Virus record (IMG/VR): IMGVR_UViG_3300010885_050813
Location: 1-20,042 of that record
Direction: 5' to 3' (one strand)
DNA from: a virus
Length of the DNA: 20,042 nt
This document shows positions 7,908-16,849 of this stretch, one piece after another; within the stretch, counting starts at the first letter, position 1, and every line of letters starts with the position of its first letter. The notes beneath the pieces were generated by a model that saw only the letters and a program-made list of their open reading frames with translations, did no database searches and was not told the origin of the DNA. The position numbers and the translations under genes are program-made.

Positions 7908-9410
7908 TTAGTTTTTTTTGCCTAGTCTAGCACATACAAATTCAATTAGTTCAGCTCGTGTTGAATCAACAGATGACTGAACATCGCTGCCAACCCCAAG
8001 GTTGACAGTCTCTTCTACTACAACATTTTCAAGAGCAGATGAATCTACTGTTTCTTCAACAGATGCTTTCTTTTTGCCATCTTTTGTTTTATCAGTTTCT
8101 TCATCGTCGCCCTTCTTGATCTTTTCCAACCAAGGTGGCATTTTTCCAGCAAAAAGAGTGGTCATGGCATCAAAAGCATCATCAGCTAAAGAGTCAAATT
8201 TTTCAATTGTGGCTTCTGATGTTGCTTCGTCAAAACCGCAGCCAAGAAGAGAAGCTTTTCTTTTCATGTTCTTTTCTTTCTTAGCCATTTCTTGCTCTTT
8301 CATCTTATATCCAGCAATGGCTTCTAGAGCAGCATCTAGTTCAGATTTGATTTGAGCAATGATTGTGTCTTTCTCTGAAACAACTTGAGCGATTGACTCA
8401 TCAAAGTCAGCTTTCATCTTCTTTGTTTCTTCTTCTTTCTTCTTTTTCATCATCATTTCTTCTTTGAGCATTTCTTCCTTAGTCTTTGTTGCTGCTTCTG
8501 TTTCAGTGGTTACAACTTCTGTCTCTACTACTGGTGTAGTCTCAACAGTTTCTGTAACTACTTCTTCGGCTTGTGTTGTTGTTTCTGAACTCATTTCAAT
8601 ATTCTCCACTGTAGAAGTTGACTTATTCATAGATACACCTGTTTCGGTTAAATTAAGGTTTTTTTTATTAGAAATTGATTCTTGAGAAAAAATAATACTA
8701 TCTGGATTAGCGGGTTTATTAACAAATCCCTTTCCAGAGAATGTTATATCTCTCAAAACTCTACCGATTTTATAGTTATCATGCTCGCCAGTACCACCGT
8801 AAGATCTTAAATATTTTGTTAAATGTGCAGTTTTATCGCTTCTGGATAATATTTGATAGCTTCCATTTGTTTTATTAATTAGTCCATAATCAAATCCCTT
8901 GAAAAAACATTCCATACTAACAAATTTATTACCAGACTCTATTTCTGCTATCAATTTTTCTGCTCTATCTCTTAATTCAGGATTACTAAAGCCTCTATAA
9001 ATAACAGAGCCAGTTACAATATGATATTTATCTGGTAAATAATCGTATGATGTATCCATATCAATTGGACTACCATCTTCTGTAATTGGCCAATTGGCCG
9101 TAATGTGTCCTATAATAACGCTTTCGTCATGCTCTAAATTAGTTGGTTTATCTTCTGGAGTATCTTTAGCTTTCCATACTTCTACTTTATCAAAAATATC
9201 ATCATTTTTATTCCAAGAAGAACTAACTAAAATAGATTGAACGTAATATAAATCAGAGTCCTCAACAGAGGCTATGCTTTTGACCTCTTTGATCTTTTGC
9301 TTTTCGCCGGTATCAGCTACAGGTTCTGCGAGACATGCGTATGTGATTGATGCAGAGGTAGCTATTTTGTGTTCAAGACCATCTTCTATTTCTGCTGCAA
9401 AAATTTTCAT
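7908..9410 (-). CDS. Prohead protease fused to capsid scaffold, 500 aa
   Basis: Residues 1-240 look like a phage prohead serine protease of the herpesvirus-assemblin type. A candidate catalytic His94 lies in NLEHDESVIIGHI, and Ser165 in FVSMECFF, with the SVIYRGFSNPELRDRAEKL helix between them and GKGFVNKPANPDS closing the domain. Residues 260-310 form a Thr/Glu/Val-rich linker. Residues 310-385 are a Lys/Glu/Met-rich coiled coil, as in scaffolding proteins, and the tail is acidic and Lys-rich. The single polypeptide therefore probably provides the core around which the head assembles and the enzyme that later removes it. An internal ATG at 8630 (Met261) with AGGTG upstream could give a scaffold-only product. 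It starts 3 bases after the portal gene's stop. Confidence 0.85.
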   Translation of the reverse strand: MKIFAAEIEDGLEHKIATSASITYACLAEPVADTGEKQKIKEVKSIASVEDSDLYYVQSILVSSSWNKNDDIFDKVEVWKAKDTPEDKPTNLEHDESVIIGHITANWPITEDGSPIDMDTSYDYLPDKYHIVTGSVIYRGFSNPELRDRAEKLIAEIESGNKFVSMECFFKGFDYGLINKTNGSYQILSRSDKTAHLTKYLRSYGGTGEHDNYKIGRVLRDITFSGKGFVNKPANPDSIIFSQESISNKKNLNLTETGVSMNKSTSTVENIEMSSETTTQAEEVVTETVETTPVVETEVVTTETEAATKTKEEMLKEEMMMKKKKEEETKKMKADFDESIAQVVSEKDTIIAQIKSELDAALEAIAGYKMKEQEMAKKEKNMKRKASLLGCGFDEATSEATIEKFDSLADDAFDAMTTLFAGKMPPWLEKIKKGDDEETDKTKDGKKKASVEETVDSSALENVVVEETVNLGVGSDVQSSVDSTRAELIEFVCARLGKKN

Positions 9411-9413
9411 AAT

Positions 9414-11627
9414 TTAAACCTCTTGTGAGTTTAATGCCATATAGAAAGAAGCTTTAGCCTGTTTAACTTCTTCTACGGATAAATCTCTATTGATTTCAGC
9501 CTTCAGCTGACTTAACCATACACTATACTGATTAATTAGTTCTAAAATATTAGAATCATTATTAGATGCTATCTTAGATATTATAAAATCTTGATCAATA
9601 GAATCAAATGGATTAAGATCAAAAAATATTTTTGTTTTAATTTTATCTAATTCTTTGGTTTCTTCATTAGATAAACTGCGTAAATTTTTCTTGTTAAAAT
9701 ATTCTAAAATAATAGGATTAATAATATTACTAATATTATCTTGTGTTGCTAATGCCCAAAGATTAAGTTTGGCTCCTGTTTGTGGGGCAAACTTTTTAGT
9801 TTTCCTTGGTCCTGTATCTTTAGAGTTTTTAGGGCGGCCCTGTCCCGGTTGTCCCGGTAGTTTATTGTCTGTTTTTGGCTGTCCAACTGGGGATGGCGCA
9901 CCAATGGGGATCTTGGGAACTGCTAATTCTTGTTTTAGTTCCAAAGCATTTTTTTCTCCGCCCTTCTTTTTTTCTAATTCTAAACCAACTTGACTTGGAG
10001 ATACAGTTCCACCCTGTAAAGCTATTTTCTTTAAAGCATTTTCAAGCTGAGGATCATACCATGGACCAGCTTTTCGTACCATTCTTTCTGATTTCCTGTC
10101 TCTTGATTCTCTATTAAGTCTACTCTTTTCCATATCTGGATCAACACCAAAACGACTCTGTAATAATTCATCACTGATTAAATTTCTATCTGCTAATTGA
10201 ATTAATAATGCTTTCTCAGCATCTTCATTACTTAAATCCATTCTATCAAATTCTACTCTAGCTGGATATCGAAAGCCCATAGTCTTCTGAACAATGGCGA
10301 TTTCTTTTTCCCAAAAATCTGTTAATACATCTCTACCGTATTGAAGTCTTTGTGTAAGAGTCTTGAGGCTTATAAAGTTATTGGTTGTTCCTGCTGCCCC
10401 ATATGTACCAGTTAAAGTAGGAGGAATTCCTAGTCCAGCATATACTGAATTTAAATGTGGTATATATTTTCCCTCTCCTAAGAATTGATGAACACTAGTT
10501 TTACTCTCTATTAATTCGATATCTGGACCCCATACTAAATCCATGGTTCCGCCACCAACATTATTTCCAAGAATCTGGGCAAGTTTTGCAGTAGCAGCTT
10601 TTGTTGGAGCTATTTTATGCTCTAGACTACCTAATTTAAATATTCTAATGTTAGATATCGCCCCATCGAGAGCGGACATATCAGCTAGTTTAAGTTTTTC
10701 TAAAACAGTAATATCGTCCATAATAGCATAAATCATTGGAAAAGCCCAACTCTGCCAATCATCCTTTTTATAGTGATAGACTATAGTTTTTTCAGGATCT
10801 AATGGATATCCTAGTTTAGTTTTTGCCGCCTCTATCATAGCAATAGGTAAGCTGGCTACAATTTGTTTTTCAAGATCGGTCTTAGGAGAATTTATGCTTT
10901 TTCTAAGAGATGCTGGTAAAATTATCTCATATAATTTTTTTTGAGAAAAAGAAGCTAAAGGACCAGCAGCAACTTCTACTACAACAGGATCTATCAAGGT
11001 GTAGATCCATGGAACTTCTCTTTTCTCTACATTAATATTATCCAAATTTTGTATATTTAAATCTGGACTAGCAACAGCTTTATATAGAGCTTCGGCAACT
11101 TTTAAACTAAGTTTGCCTGTTTGTCTATTGATGATAACATTACCAGTTTTATATAGATTGTTTAAAAATCTTTCACTACGATCCTTACCTCTTACTTTTT
11201 TAAACCACTGTCTATAAAATCTTTCTATTCTTTTATTCTTATGTACCAGTCTAACTCCTTGACAAGCAAAATCGCCCATCAAATCTATAACATTCTTAAC
11301 AAGACCAACTCTTTGATAAATATCATCAGCTTTCTGAATAATGTGCTTGATTCGTAAAGGTACAGCTTCGCCCGGTCTAAAGTAGTAGTAATCAGATCTG
11401 GTCATGCCAGGACGGCCAGATGTATTTGTATCTAAATTAGAATAGTCTAATGAGTATCTACGAGTAGCTGTGGCTTTATCTATGGCAGTATATTCTGATA
11501 AAGATTCAGCCGATTTATTCATAGCATCGGTTCTAGAAGCATCATCATTTCCCCATGCAATAAATGCTGGTTCGTCTTTATTGACCGTATTTTGTATTGC
11601 TTCGCTCTTTGGGTATTTTTTGGCCAT
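9414..11627 (-). CDS. Portal protein with C-terminal extension, 737 aa
   Basis: The portal is the twelve-fold ring through which DNA enters and leaves the head. Supporting segments are FRPGEAVPLRIKHIIQKADDIY, split as a clip/wing-type N-terminal region (about 84-105); VGLVKNVIDLMGDFACQG (108-124); and the core block DDITVLEKLKLADMSALDGA (304-323), followed by a Gly-rich loop and HLNSVYAGLGIPPTLTG (391-407), as in many portals. After about residue 565 comes a Pro/Gly/Lys-rich linker (570-612), then a helical tail to 737. At 737 residues it is longer than usual, so the tail may be an extra virion function. It begins 50 bases after the terminase stop, with no clear Shine-Dalgarno and with site C upstream. 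Confidence 0.9.
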   Translation of the reverse strand: MAKKYPKSEAIQNTVNKDEPAFIAWGNDDASRTDAMNKSAESLSEYTAIDKATATRRYSLDYSNLDTNTSGRPGMTRSDYYYFRPGEAVPLRIKHIIQKADDIYQRVGLVKNVIDLMGDFACQGVRLVHKNKRIERFYRQWFKKVRGKDRSERFLNNLYKTGNVIINRQTGKLSLKVAEALYKAVASPDLNIQNLDNINVEKREVPWIYTLIDPVVVEVAAGPLASFSQKKLYEIILPASLRKSINSPKTDLEKQIVASLPIAMIEAAKTKLGYPLDPEKTIVYHYKKDDWQSWAFPMIYAIMDDITVLEKLKLADMSALDGAISNIRIFKLGSLEHKIAPTKAATAKLAQILGNNVGGGTMDLVWGPDIELIESKTSVHQFLGEGKYIPHLNSVYAGLGIPPTLTGTYGAAGTTNNFISLKTLTQRLQYGRDVLTDFWEKEIAIVQKTMGFRYPARVEFDRMDLSNEDAEKALLIQLADRNLISDELLQSRFGVDPDMEKSRLNRESRDRKSERMVRKAGPWYDPQLENALKKIALQGGTVSPSQVGLELEKKKGGEKNALELKQELAVPKIPIGAPSPVGQPKTDNKLPGQPGQGRPKNSKDTGPRKTKKFAPQTGAKLNLWALATQDNISNIINPIILEYFNKKNLRSLSNEETKELDKIKTKIFFDLNPFDSIDQDFIISKIASNNDSNILELINQYSVWLSQLKAEINRDLSVEEVKQAKASFYMALNSQEV

Positions 11628-11660
11628 GTTATTTAATATAATTGTAATGGAACTGTAATA

Positions 11661-11680
11661 GTATTATATATTACACTTTA
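11661..11680 (-). promoter_or_regulatory. Late-promoter-like motif, site C
   Basis: The minus strand reads TAAAGTGTAATATATAATAC, overlapping the last codon of the terminase gene and ending 33 bases before the portal ATG. The TWARGTGTA core (11670-11680) matches the other sites; a TATAATAC follows, as in site A. No -35 consensus is visible. Confidence 0.45.
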
Positions 11681-13702
11681 TTTATTGTATATTCCTAAAT
11701 ATAGATCGTCATCATTTGCTGAGGAAGTGAACCATTCTGGACCTTTATACATATTTCCTTTTTGCTTAACTGCATCTTTGGCATTAGCTCCAATAATATC
11801 ATATGTTGTCGGACCGAGAACTCTATTGAATTGTCTAGCTAGCATATTAGCAATAATTAATGCACTATATCTATCTTTCCTTAGCCTTCCCTTTTTACCA
11901 CTAGACATTTTAACTTCTGGGGTGTCCCAACGATCTCTAGCATTTGGACCATTACTAGTTTGTGTCATTACTATTGTAGTTAATTCATTCTTAAGATCTT
12001 CTATCTCTAAAATACATTCACTTAATGAATCATATATAGGATTTAGATCTGTAGACATAATATCTTGACCTTCGTTAGCTAAGGTTAGTCCAAGAGTTAA
12101 GTTATCAAATCTAGGAAATAATAAAATTTTATCTTCCATATCTTTTCTAAGTCCGTGATTAGCTTGACTGGTCCATTCTGCTCTAGCAAACTGTATTAAT
12201 TCTAGAATATGCAAACCTTGTTGACCATCTGTTTCTTTTGGTTTTGAGTAGTCAATTGCTGGCCATATTAATTGTTCTCCGTCTTCTAATTTTCCGGGGT
12301 CGTGTAGAGCTTCTTCTATTGCTATGCCACCACCCTGAGCGTCAAGACCAATACGGGTACATGGAAAAATCTTCATTAGGTTTCTGATTTTTCTAGCACA
12401 AAAGCTATAGAAATCATGATCATAAATTAATCCCGTTTTTTGTCTATCTTTAAAATTATTTCTATTAGTTGTCCAACAATATACTACTCTATTATGGTCG
12501 TTATTAAGTTCAACAATAACAATACTAAAATTATCTTGTTCTGATGCAGGATCGATTCCGTATATATACTGCTTAGATGAGTTCCCTTTAATAACTGCAT
12601 CAAACACAATTTTGCCAGCAGTTGGGGATCTTATATCTTTATCTTCGGAGACTACACAGCTTTCGATTAAGCTACGTCTAAAAAATCCTTCACTGTCTTC
12701 TGTAAAACACGCAGCATATTCCATATTATATATGCCTGTATGTATCGTAGCCTTAGCTCTGGCAACTTGTTTATCGTCCATGAATCCTTTTGGAATTAAT
12801 TCATATGGTATACGTATAATGCTATAATCTTTCCAATTAAAATTGTCTGGTACTTCTCCTTTAAATATTTCTCTTAATTTTTCTGAATGGCCTTCACTTT
12901 CAATAATAGCCTTATATCTTTTCCAATAAGAAGCAAAGTGTTTGAATGCATAATCAGCTGTTCCTGAGATTATAGCTTGGTTGCTCATCTTAATATTAAG
13001 GGTTTCTAATTCATCATTCCATAGTCCAGATTTTTTCATTGCTGCTTTTTTAGCTTCTTCTTTCACATTTTGGATAGGACTCGCGCTAACAGCGGCGAAG
13101 CCTGATACTACCGTTTCATAAATATCTGGAGAGATTGAAGCGAATTCGTCTGCTATAATTATGTGTGCTCTTAAACCTCTAATTTTACTTCCATCACCCA
13201 TCGGAATAGCAATAGCCCAGCTATCGCCATATCTCATCGTACATCTATCAACATCTCTTCGCGGGCCATCGTCATTACCGCTAAAAATACTTCTTAGTAT
13301 TGGGCTATTTTTCCAAATTGTCTCCATGTATTCAAATATCACCTTGCTCTGTCTAAATGCAGCGCCTACGATAACTATTTTGGTTCCAGGAATAAATATA
13401 GCTTTTAATGTGGAATAAAGAGCTAATAAAAAACTTTTACCAAAACCACGACTAGCAATATACATAGGAAATGGTCTGTACCAAAATTCTTGTAATATGG
13501 CAACTTGTATCGGATGTAGTTCAATATTAAATAAAAGTTTACAGGTTGTTCCTAAGTATTTAGTGTCTCGTAATAATCTTAATAAGTGCAAATCAGGATG
13601 TTCTATGTCTTCCTTAATCCTATTAATCATGGTATTTTGACTAATAGATAATGAAGATAGTTCTCCTAGTCCTAGCCAAGCGTCATCGAAATTAGTTTGC
13701 AT
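11678..13702 (-). CDS. terL: Terminase large subunit (packaging ATPase and nuclease)
   Basis: TerL cuts concatemeric DNA and pumps it into the prohead. The ATPase has Walker A ASRGFGKSF (83-91), Walker B IIIADE (181-186) and the coupling motif SGTAD (246-250). The RNase H-fold nuclease shows YGIDPA with Asp384, IGLDAQGGG with Asp454, and a later RKDRYSA with the likely third Asp. At 674 residues it is at the long end of the usual range, with a C-terminal tail after the nuclease. Its ATG overlaps the upstream gene's stop by 11 bases. All the essential motifs are present, so the gene looks intact. Confidence 0.97.
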   Translation of the reverse strand: MQTNFDDAWLGLGELSSLSISQNTMINRIKEDIEHPDLHLLRLLRDTKYLGTTCKLLFNIELHPIQVAILQEFWYRPFPMYIASRGFGKSFLLALYSTLKAIFIPGTKIVIVGAAFRQSKVIFEYMETIWKNSPILRSIFSGNDDGPRRDVDRCTMRYGDSWAIAIPMGDGSKIRGLRAHIIIADEFASISPDIYETVVSGFAAVSASPIQNVKEEAKKAAMKKSGLWNDELETLNIKMSNQAIISGTADYAFKHFASYWKRYKAIIESEGHSEKLREIFKGEVPDNFNWKDYSIIRIPYELIPKGFMDDKQVARAKATIHTGIYNMEYAACFTEDSEGFFRRSLIESCVVSEDKDIRSPTAGKIVFDAVIKGNSSKQYIYGIDPASEQDNFSIVIVELNNDHNRVVYCWTTNRNNFKDRQKTGLIYDHDFYSFCARKIRNLMKIFPCTRIGLDAQGGGIAIEEALHDPGKLEDGEQLIWPAIDYSKPKETDGQQGLHILELIQFARAEWTSQANHGLRKDMEDKILLFPRFDNLTLGLTLANEGQDIMSTDLNPIYDSLSECILEIEDLKNELTTIVMTQTSNGPNARDRWDTPEVKMSSGKKGRLRKDRYSALIIANMLARQFNRVLGPTTYDIIGANAKDAVKQKGNMYKGPEWFTSSANDDDLYLGIYNK

Positions 13703-14258
13703 TATTATTTAGTTCTCTTGATTTACTAATTGCTTTATTAACCATTATTTTAGCTACTGATTCGACAAATGGTAGCTTACGTTTTGCGCTTTCTTCCTTT
13801 AGCCAAGATAAAATTTGAGTTATATTCTGTTCACACCAATCTGGTCCTTTTTCATTCATCTCAATAGCATGGCTGCGACAGGCACAAGACGGAGAGCTTT
13901 TGATACCTATAACACTAAGCATATTTGATAAAAGGGTTCCGGCTCCATTAGGATTTTCTTCCAATGTTTTGGGAAATACTGCTCTAAGGGTTTTTGCCGG
14001 ATCAGATCCAAGCTTATCCCTAAATAATTGTTCTATTTGAACTGACGTATATTCTCCAAGAACATCATATTCATCACCTTTAGCTAAAACAACTGGACCA
14101 GGTATGCCTGGTATAATAGCATTAACATAACGATTGCTCGGATTGTCTACATAAGAAACATTGAGATCTTGTAGAACTAATGGTGGCGGATTTACTATTT
14201 CTCCATTAGCGTTTGTAAATGGAGGAGGATTTATTGTGATTTCATTATCAAGTTTCAT
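13692..14258 (-). CDS. Unknown 188-aa protein between nuclease and terminase genes
   Basis: The ATG at 14258 is chosen because AAAGGA lies 8 bases upstream and it overlaps the previous stop by 11 bases, as its neighbours do; in-frame starts further upstream lie inside the previous gene. The N-terminus carries two NPPP motifs (10-13, 23-26). A C-terminal block has CAC at 125-127, then MNEKGPDWC (Cys142), then helical ILSWLKEESAKRKLPF and KIMVNKAISKSR. The pattern CxC-x14-C plus Trp-Leu helix reminds me of an uncharacterised block seen in phage and planctomycete proteins, but I cannot name a function. Metal binding is possible. Position next to terL suggests a packaging accessory. Confidence 0.75.
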   Translation of the reverse strand: MKLDNEITINPPPFTNANGEIVNPPPLVLQDLNVSYVDNPSNRYVNAIIPGIPGPVVLAKGDEYDVLGEYTSVQIEQLFRDKLGSDPAKTLRAVFPKTLEENPNGAGTLLSNMLSVIGIKSSPSCACRSHAIEMNEKGPDWCEQNITQILSWLKEESAKRKLPFVESVAKIMVNKAISKSRELNNNAN

Positions 14259-14739
14259 TGGAATCATCCTTTCTTTTGGATTTAACCTCTTTGAAATAGA
14301 TTTTATTGAATAAATAAGTAGCAAGCTTTTCTGCATTAGATGCTGAGCCACAAAAGAATACTTTAATATTGTGTTCTAATTCCCAGTCTGTAATATTTTT
14401 CAAAATAAACGTGGAACTAATTTTTATCTTATCCCACATATGCCTAGGAACATTTGAGCCTATTGGATATATTAAAACGTCTTTTAAGCTAAATTCTAGT
14501 AATATAAATGGATATTTAACAGTTTTTAGTCTTTCTAGAACATCTTTAAATCTAGGTTCTACAATATTAGTTGCTATTTCACTTACACTCTTTTTTCGTT
14601 CTATTGCTATAATATCCTGAAGACCTTCTATACTATAATCTCCAGTATCTAGCTTTTTACTAGCTGTAGTATAGTGAGAAAACTCCCACGGCTGCTGTTC
14701 TCTAGTATCTATGATAATTGTATAATCTTCATTTTTCAT
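14248..14739 (-). CDS. ERCC4-type structure-specific nuclease, 163 aa
   Basis: The XPF/ERCC4 nuclease signature is clear: IIIDTREQQPW (Asp11, Arg13, Glu14), LDTGDYS (GDY 33-35) and AIERKK (Glu47-Arg48-Lys49). These residues bind the metal ions that cut branched or flapped DNA. The protein is a stand-alone nuclease domain with no helicase and no obvious helix-hairpin-helix. A conserved KYPFILLEFSL strand and a helix near 140-150 complete the fold. In a phage it probably resolves recombination or replication branches before packaging. It overlaps the HNH gene by 11 bases and sits in the packaging cluster. Confidence 0.9.
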   Translation of the reverse strand: MKNEDYTIIIDTREQQPWEFSHYTTASKKLDTGDYSIEGLQDIIAIERKKSVSEIATNIVEPRFKDVLERLKTVKYPFILLEFSLKDVLIYPIGSNVPRHMWDKIKISSTFILKNITDWELEHNIKVFFCGSASNAEKLATYLFNKIYFKEVKSKRKDDSNET

Positions 14740-15004
14740 ATTTTTTACTATTGTCTGAAGCTATCTTTAGAAATACAGCTTCATAATAGTTCTCCATGCC
14801 GGCTATCATCTTATGGTGTTGATAGCATAATGTAATACCATTATTAATATCGTATCTTAGTCCTGGAAAATGCGCCCAAGTTTTAATATGATGAGCATTA
14901 ATTTTTTTCTTAGATGAACATCCAGGCCACTGACACTCATGTTTATCTCTCTTATATACCTGTTGTCTCCATTGTTTATATTCTGGTGATTGATAATTTC
15001 TCAT
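14729..15004 (-). CDS. HNH endonuclease, 91 aa
   Basis: A compact HNH nuclease: Cys24 and Cys29 (CQWPGC), the catalytic pair His38-His39 (NAHHI), Asn55 in DINNGITLC, Cys60 and His63-His64. The four-Cys/His cluster should hold a structural zinc and the HH...N...H triad the catalytic metal. Phage HNH proteins coded beside terminase genes often act with TerL in cutting DNA at cos sites, as gp74 of HK97 does, so that role is likely. Free-standing homing activity is the alternative, though the ATGA coupling with the upstream gene argues for a resident gene. Confidence 0.92.
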   Translation of the reverse strand: MRNYQSPEYKQWRQQVYKRDKHECQWPGCSSKKKINAHHIKTWAHFPGLRYDINNGITLCYQHHKMIAGMENYYEAVFLKIASDNSKKYEK

Positions 15005-16038
15005 ACTTTATTAGTAACTCGATTACTACTATAGTATTTGATATCATATTTTACCATATCTTTTACTAAATCTTCAAAAGATATTTCTGGTTTCCAGCCC
15101 AATAAGTTTTTAGCTTTGTCCGATTTGCCTCTAAGATAGTCTACTTCTGCTGGTCTAAAAAATTCTTGATCAATTTCCACATAATCATTATAGTCTTTAT
15201 TTATTAAGTTAAAAGCTATTTCAAGAAATTCCTCTATAGTATGGGTATCTCCAGTTGCTACTACGAAGTCATCTGGCTTATCCTGCTGCAACATGATCCA
15301 CATGGCCCTAACATAATCTTTAGCATGCCCCCAATCTCTACAACTTTTAAGATTACCCAACTTTAACTTTTCGTTTGTTACTCCATTCTCTAGCTGTCCT
15401 ATATAATTGGTTATTTTCTTTGTAACAAAATTGATTCCGCGACGCGGACTTTCATGATTAAACAAGATGCCGCAACAACCGAATAAATTATATCCATCTC
15501 TATAAATTCGCACCAGATTATGAGAGGCTAATTTGCTGACTCCATAGGGACTCTGAGGCTTGAAAGGAGTTGTTTCATCCTGAAACTTTTCTAATGATTG
15601 TATATTATTATTTATAGTTTCGTCTACTGAGAATTCTTGTCCAAACATTTCGCTCGTGCTTGCTTGGTAAAATCTTGTATTTGGAGAATGTCGTAATATT
15701 GATTCTAATAAATTGATTACGCCCAGAGTATTAACACATATTGTTGTTGATGGTTGTTTGAAACTGGTTCCTACATGACTCTGAGCAGCAAGATTATAAA
15801 CTTCGTCTGGTTGGTATTTAACAATAAGGTCATTTACTGATGCTGAATCTGTTAGATCAGCTTCTTCAAGAGTAAATTTAGAATTGTGCAGAAGATGGTG
15901 TATTCTGGCCGTATTATTAACTGAAGATCGGCGATTTAGGCCAATCACTTTAGAATATTCATTTTTGTCTAATAGTAGCTCTGCTAGATAGCTTCCGTCT
16001 TGTCCTGTTATTCCTGTTATAAGGGCGGTTTTATTCAT
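15001..16038 (-). CDS. gmd: GDP-mannose 4,6-dehydratase
   Basis: Gmd converts GDP-mannose to GDP-4-keto-6-deoxymannose, the precursor of GDP-fucose, GDP-rhamnose and perosamine. The 345-residue length is normal. Family motifs are complete: GITGQDGSYLAELLL with the NADP loop GxxGxxG (9-15), GLNRRSS (34-39), NLAAQSHVG (82-90), STSEMFG (127-133), catalytic SPYGVSK with Tyr165 and Lys169, NHESPRRG (194-201) and RDWGHAKDYV (234-243). The loop at about 136-158 seems somewhat longer than in E. coli Gmd. It overlaps the upstream gene by 8 bases and the HNH gene by 4, so it belongs to the late operon. No reductase or transferase for the product lies next to it; the GT25 protein is about 11 kb downstream. 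Confidence 0.96.
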   Translation of the reverse strand: MNKTALITGITGQDGSYLAELLLDKNEYSKVIGLNRRSSVNNTARIHHLLHNSKFTLEEADLTDSASVNDLIVKYQPDEVYNLAAQSHVGTSFKQPSTTICVNTLGVINLLESILRHSPNTRFYQASTSEMFGQEFSVDETINNNIQSLEKFQDETTPFKPQSPYGVSKLASHNLVRIYRDGYNLFGCCGILFNHESPRRGINFVTKKITNYIGQLENGVTNEKLKLGNLKSCRDWGHAKDYVRAMWIMLQQDKPDDFVVATGDTHTIEEFLEIAFNLINKDYNDYVEIDQEFFRPAEVDYLRGKSDKAKNLLGWKPEISFEDLVKDMVKYDIKYYSSNRVTNKV

Positions 16039-16849
16039 GTTCTGAAACGCTTTCTGGTGTTAAAAATGGTCTATCAACTGACCTATTGGCAAATTCGTGA
16101 TAGTTTTGAAGATTTTGGCGGGCCTTATCGGTGGCCATAGCAATAATCTCCATTTCTCTTCCTTGTTTTTCTCTTATTTCTTCATCTTCAAGCATTCGTA
16201 TTAGTCCTGTCCAACTACTTTTACCATCTTCTATTCTTTTGATTCTTTGTTCTCGTGTTGCTTTAAGATCTTTACTAATCTTTTGTTGTTCATTAAGTAG
16301 TTTTGTATATTCATTAGTATAATTAGCGATGCTGTTGCGGGCGAATGATAGTTGGGTTTCGAGGTTGGCCAGTTTTGGAATATCTCGTTCAGTGTCATTT
16401 TTAGCATATTCGGCATCTACTAGTCTTTGTAGTTTTTCGGTATCGGCAATGTGGCGCTTGCGCTCCTTCATGCTACGATTAATAAGAATATCGATTGTGA
16501 TAAATTGTTTGATTTGTAATTCTTCAGCAGGAAGAACATCTTCGCGAAATTGTTTGATTAAATTTACCCAGGTATCTTCAAAGTATTCTAATTCGCCAGT
16601 TTCATTATCAAATTGTTTAATAATCTCGTTCCAAAATGTTTTGCTGTGCAATTTGGTTTTTAGATACTTAATATCGGCTAATGTGTCATTTCCTAATAGT
16701 AAATTATTTTCAGTAATATATCTTTCAACTGGTTTAATATTACGATTTAATTGGATGGCAATTTGTTCTAGAGTAAGTTTACCAACGCTGTCGGTTATAA
16801 ACTTTTCTTCTTCTAAGCTTAATTGTCCGCGTTTTTTAGGTATATCCAT
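16031..16849 (-). CDS. HTH and coiled-coil protein, possible terminase small subunit
   Basis: The N-terminus has a helix-turn-helix-like segment, LTLEQIAIQLNRNIKPVERYI (about 25-45), followed by a long helical body with charged coiled-coil stretches (about 130-240, including EKLQRLVDAEYAK and LNEQQKISKDLKATREQRI). DNA binding at the N-terminus plus helical oligomerisation is the design of small terminase subunits, and the gene is in the packaging cluster, although 2.3 kb upstream of terL. It could equally be a regulator. It overlaps the sigma gene's end by 14 bases, with no clear Shine-Dalgarno, so it is probably coupled to it. Confidence 0.6.
   Translation of the reverse strand: MDIPKKRGQLSLEEEKFITDSVGKLTLEQIAIQLNRNIKPVERYITENNLLLGNDTLADIKYLKTKLHSKTFWNEIIKQFDNETGELEYFEDTWVNLIKQFREDVLPAEELQIKQFITIDILINRSMKERKRHIADTEKLQRLVDAEYAKNDTERDIPKLANLETQLSFARNSIANYTNEYTKLLNEQQKISKDLKATREQRIKRIEDGKSSWTGLIRMLEDEEIREKQGREMEIIAMATDKARQNLQNYHEFANRSVDRPFLTPESVSEHE

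Noticed and set aside
8002-8685. Ser/Val-rich plus-strand open frames opposite the scaffold region
   Set aside because: They are the antisense of the Lys/Glu/Thr-rich coiled coil and linker, a known artefact of such composition.
14259-14351. Longer N-terminus of the 188-aa protein
   Set aside because: It would lie over the end of the ERCC4-type gene and has no ribosome site. ATG 14258 has AAAGGA at 8 bases and the local 11-base overlap.
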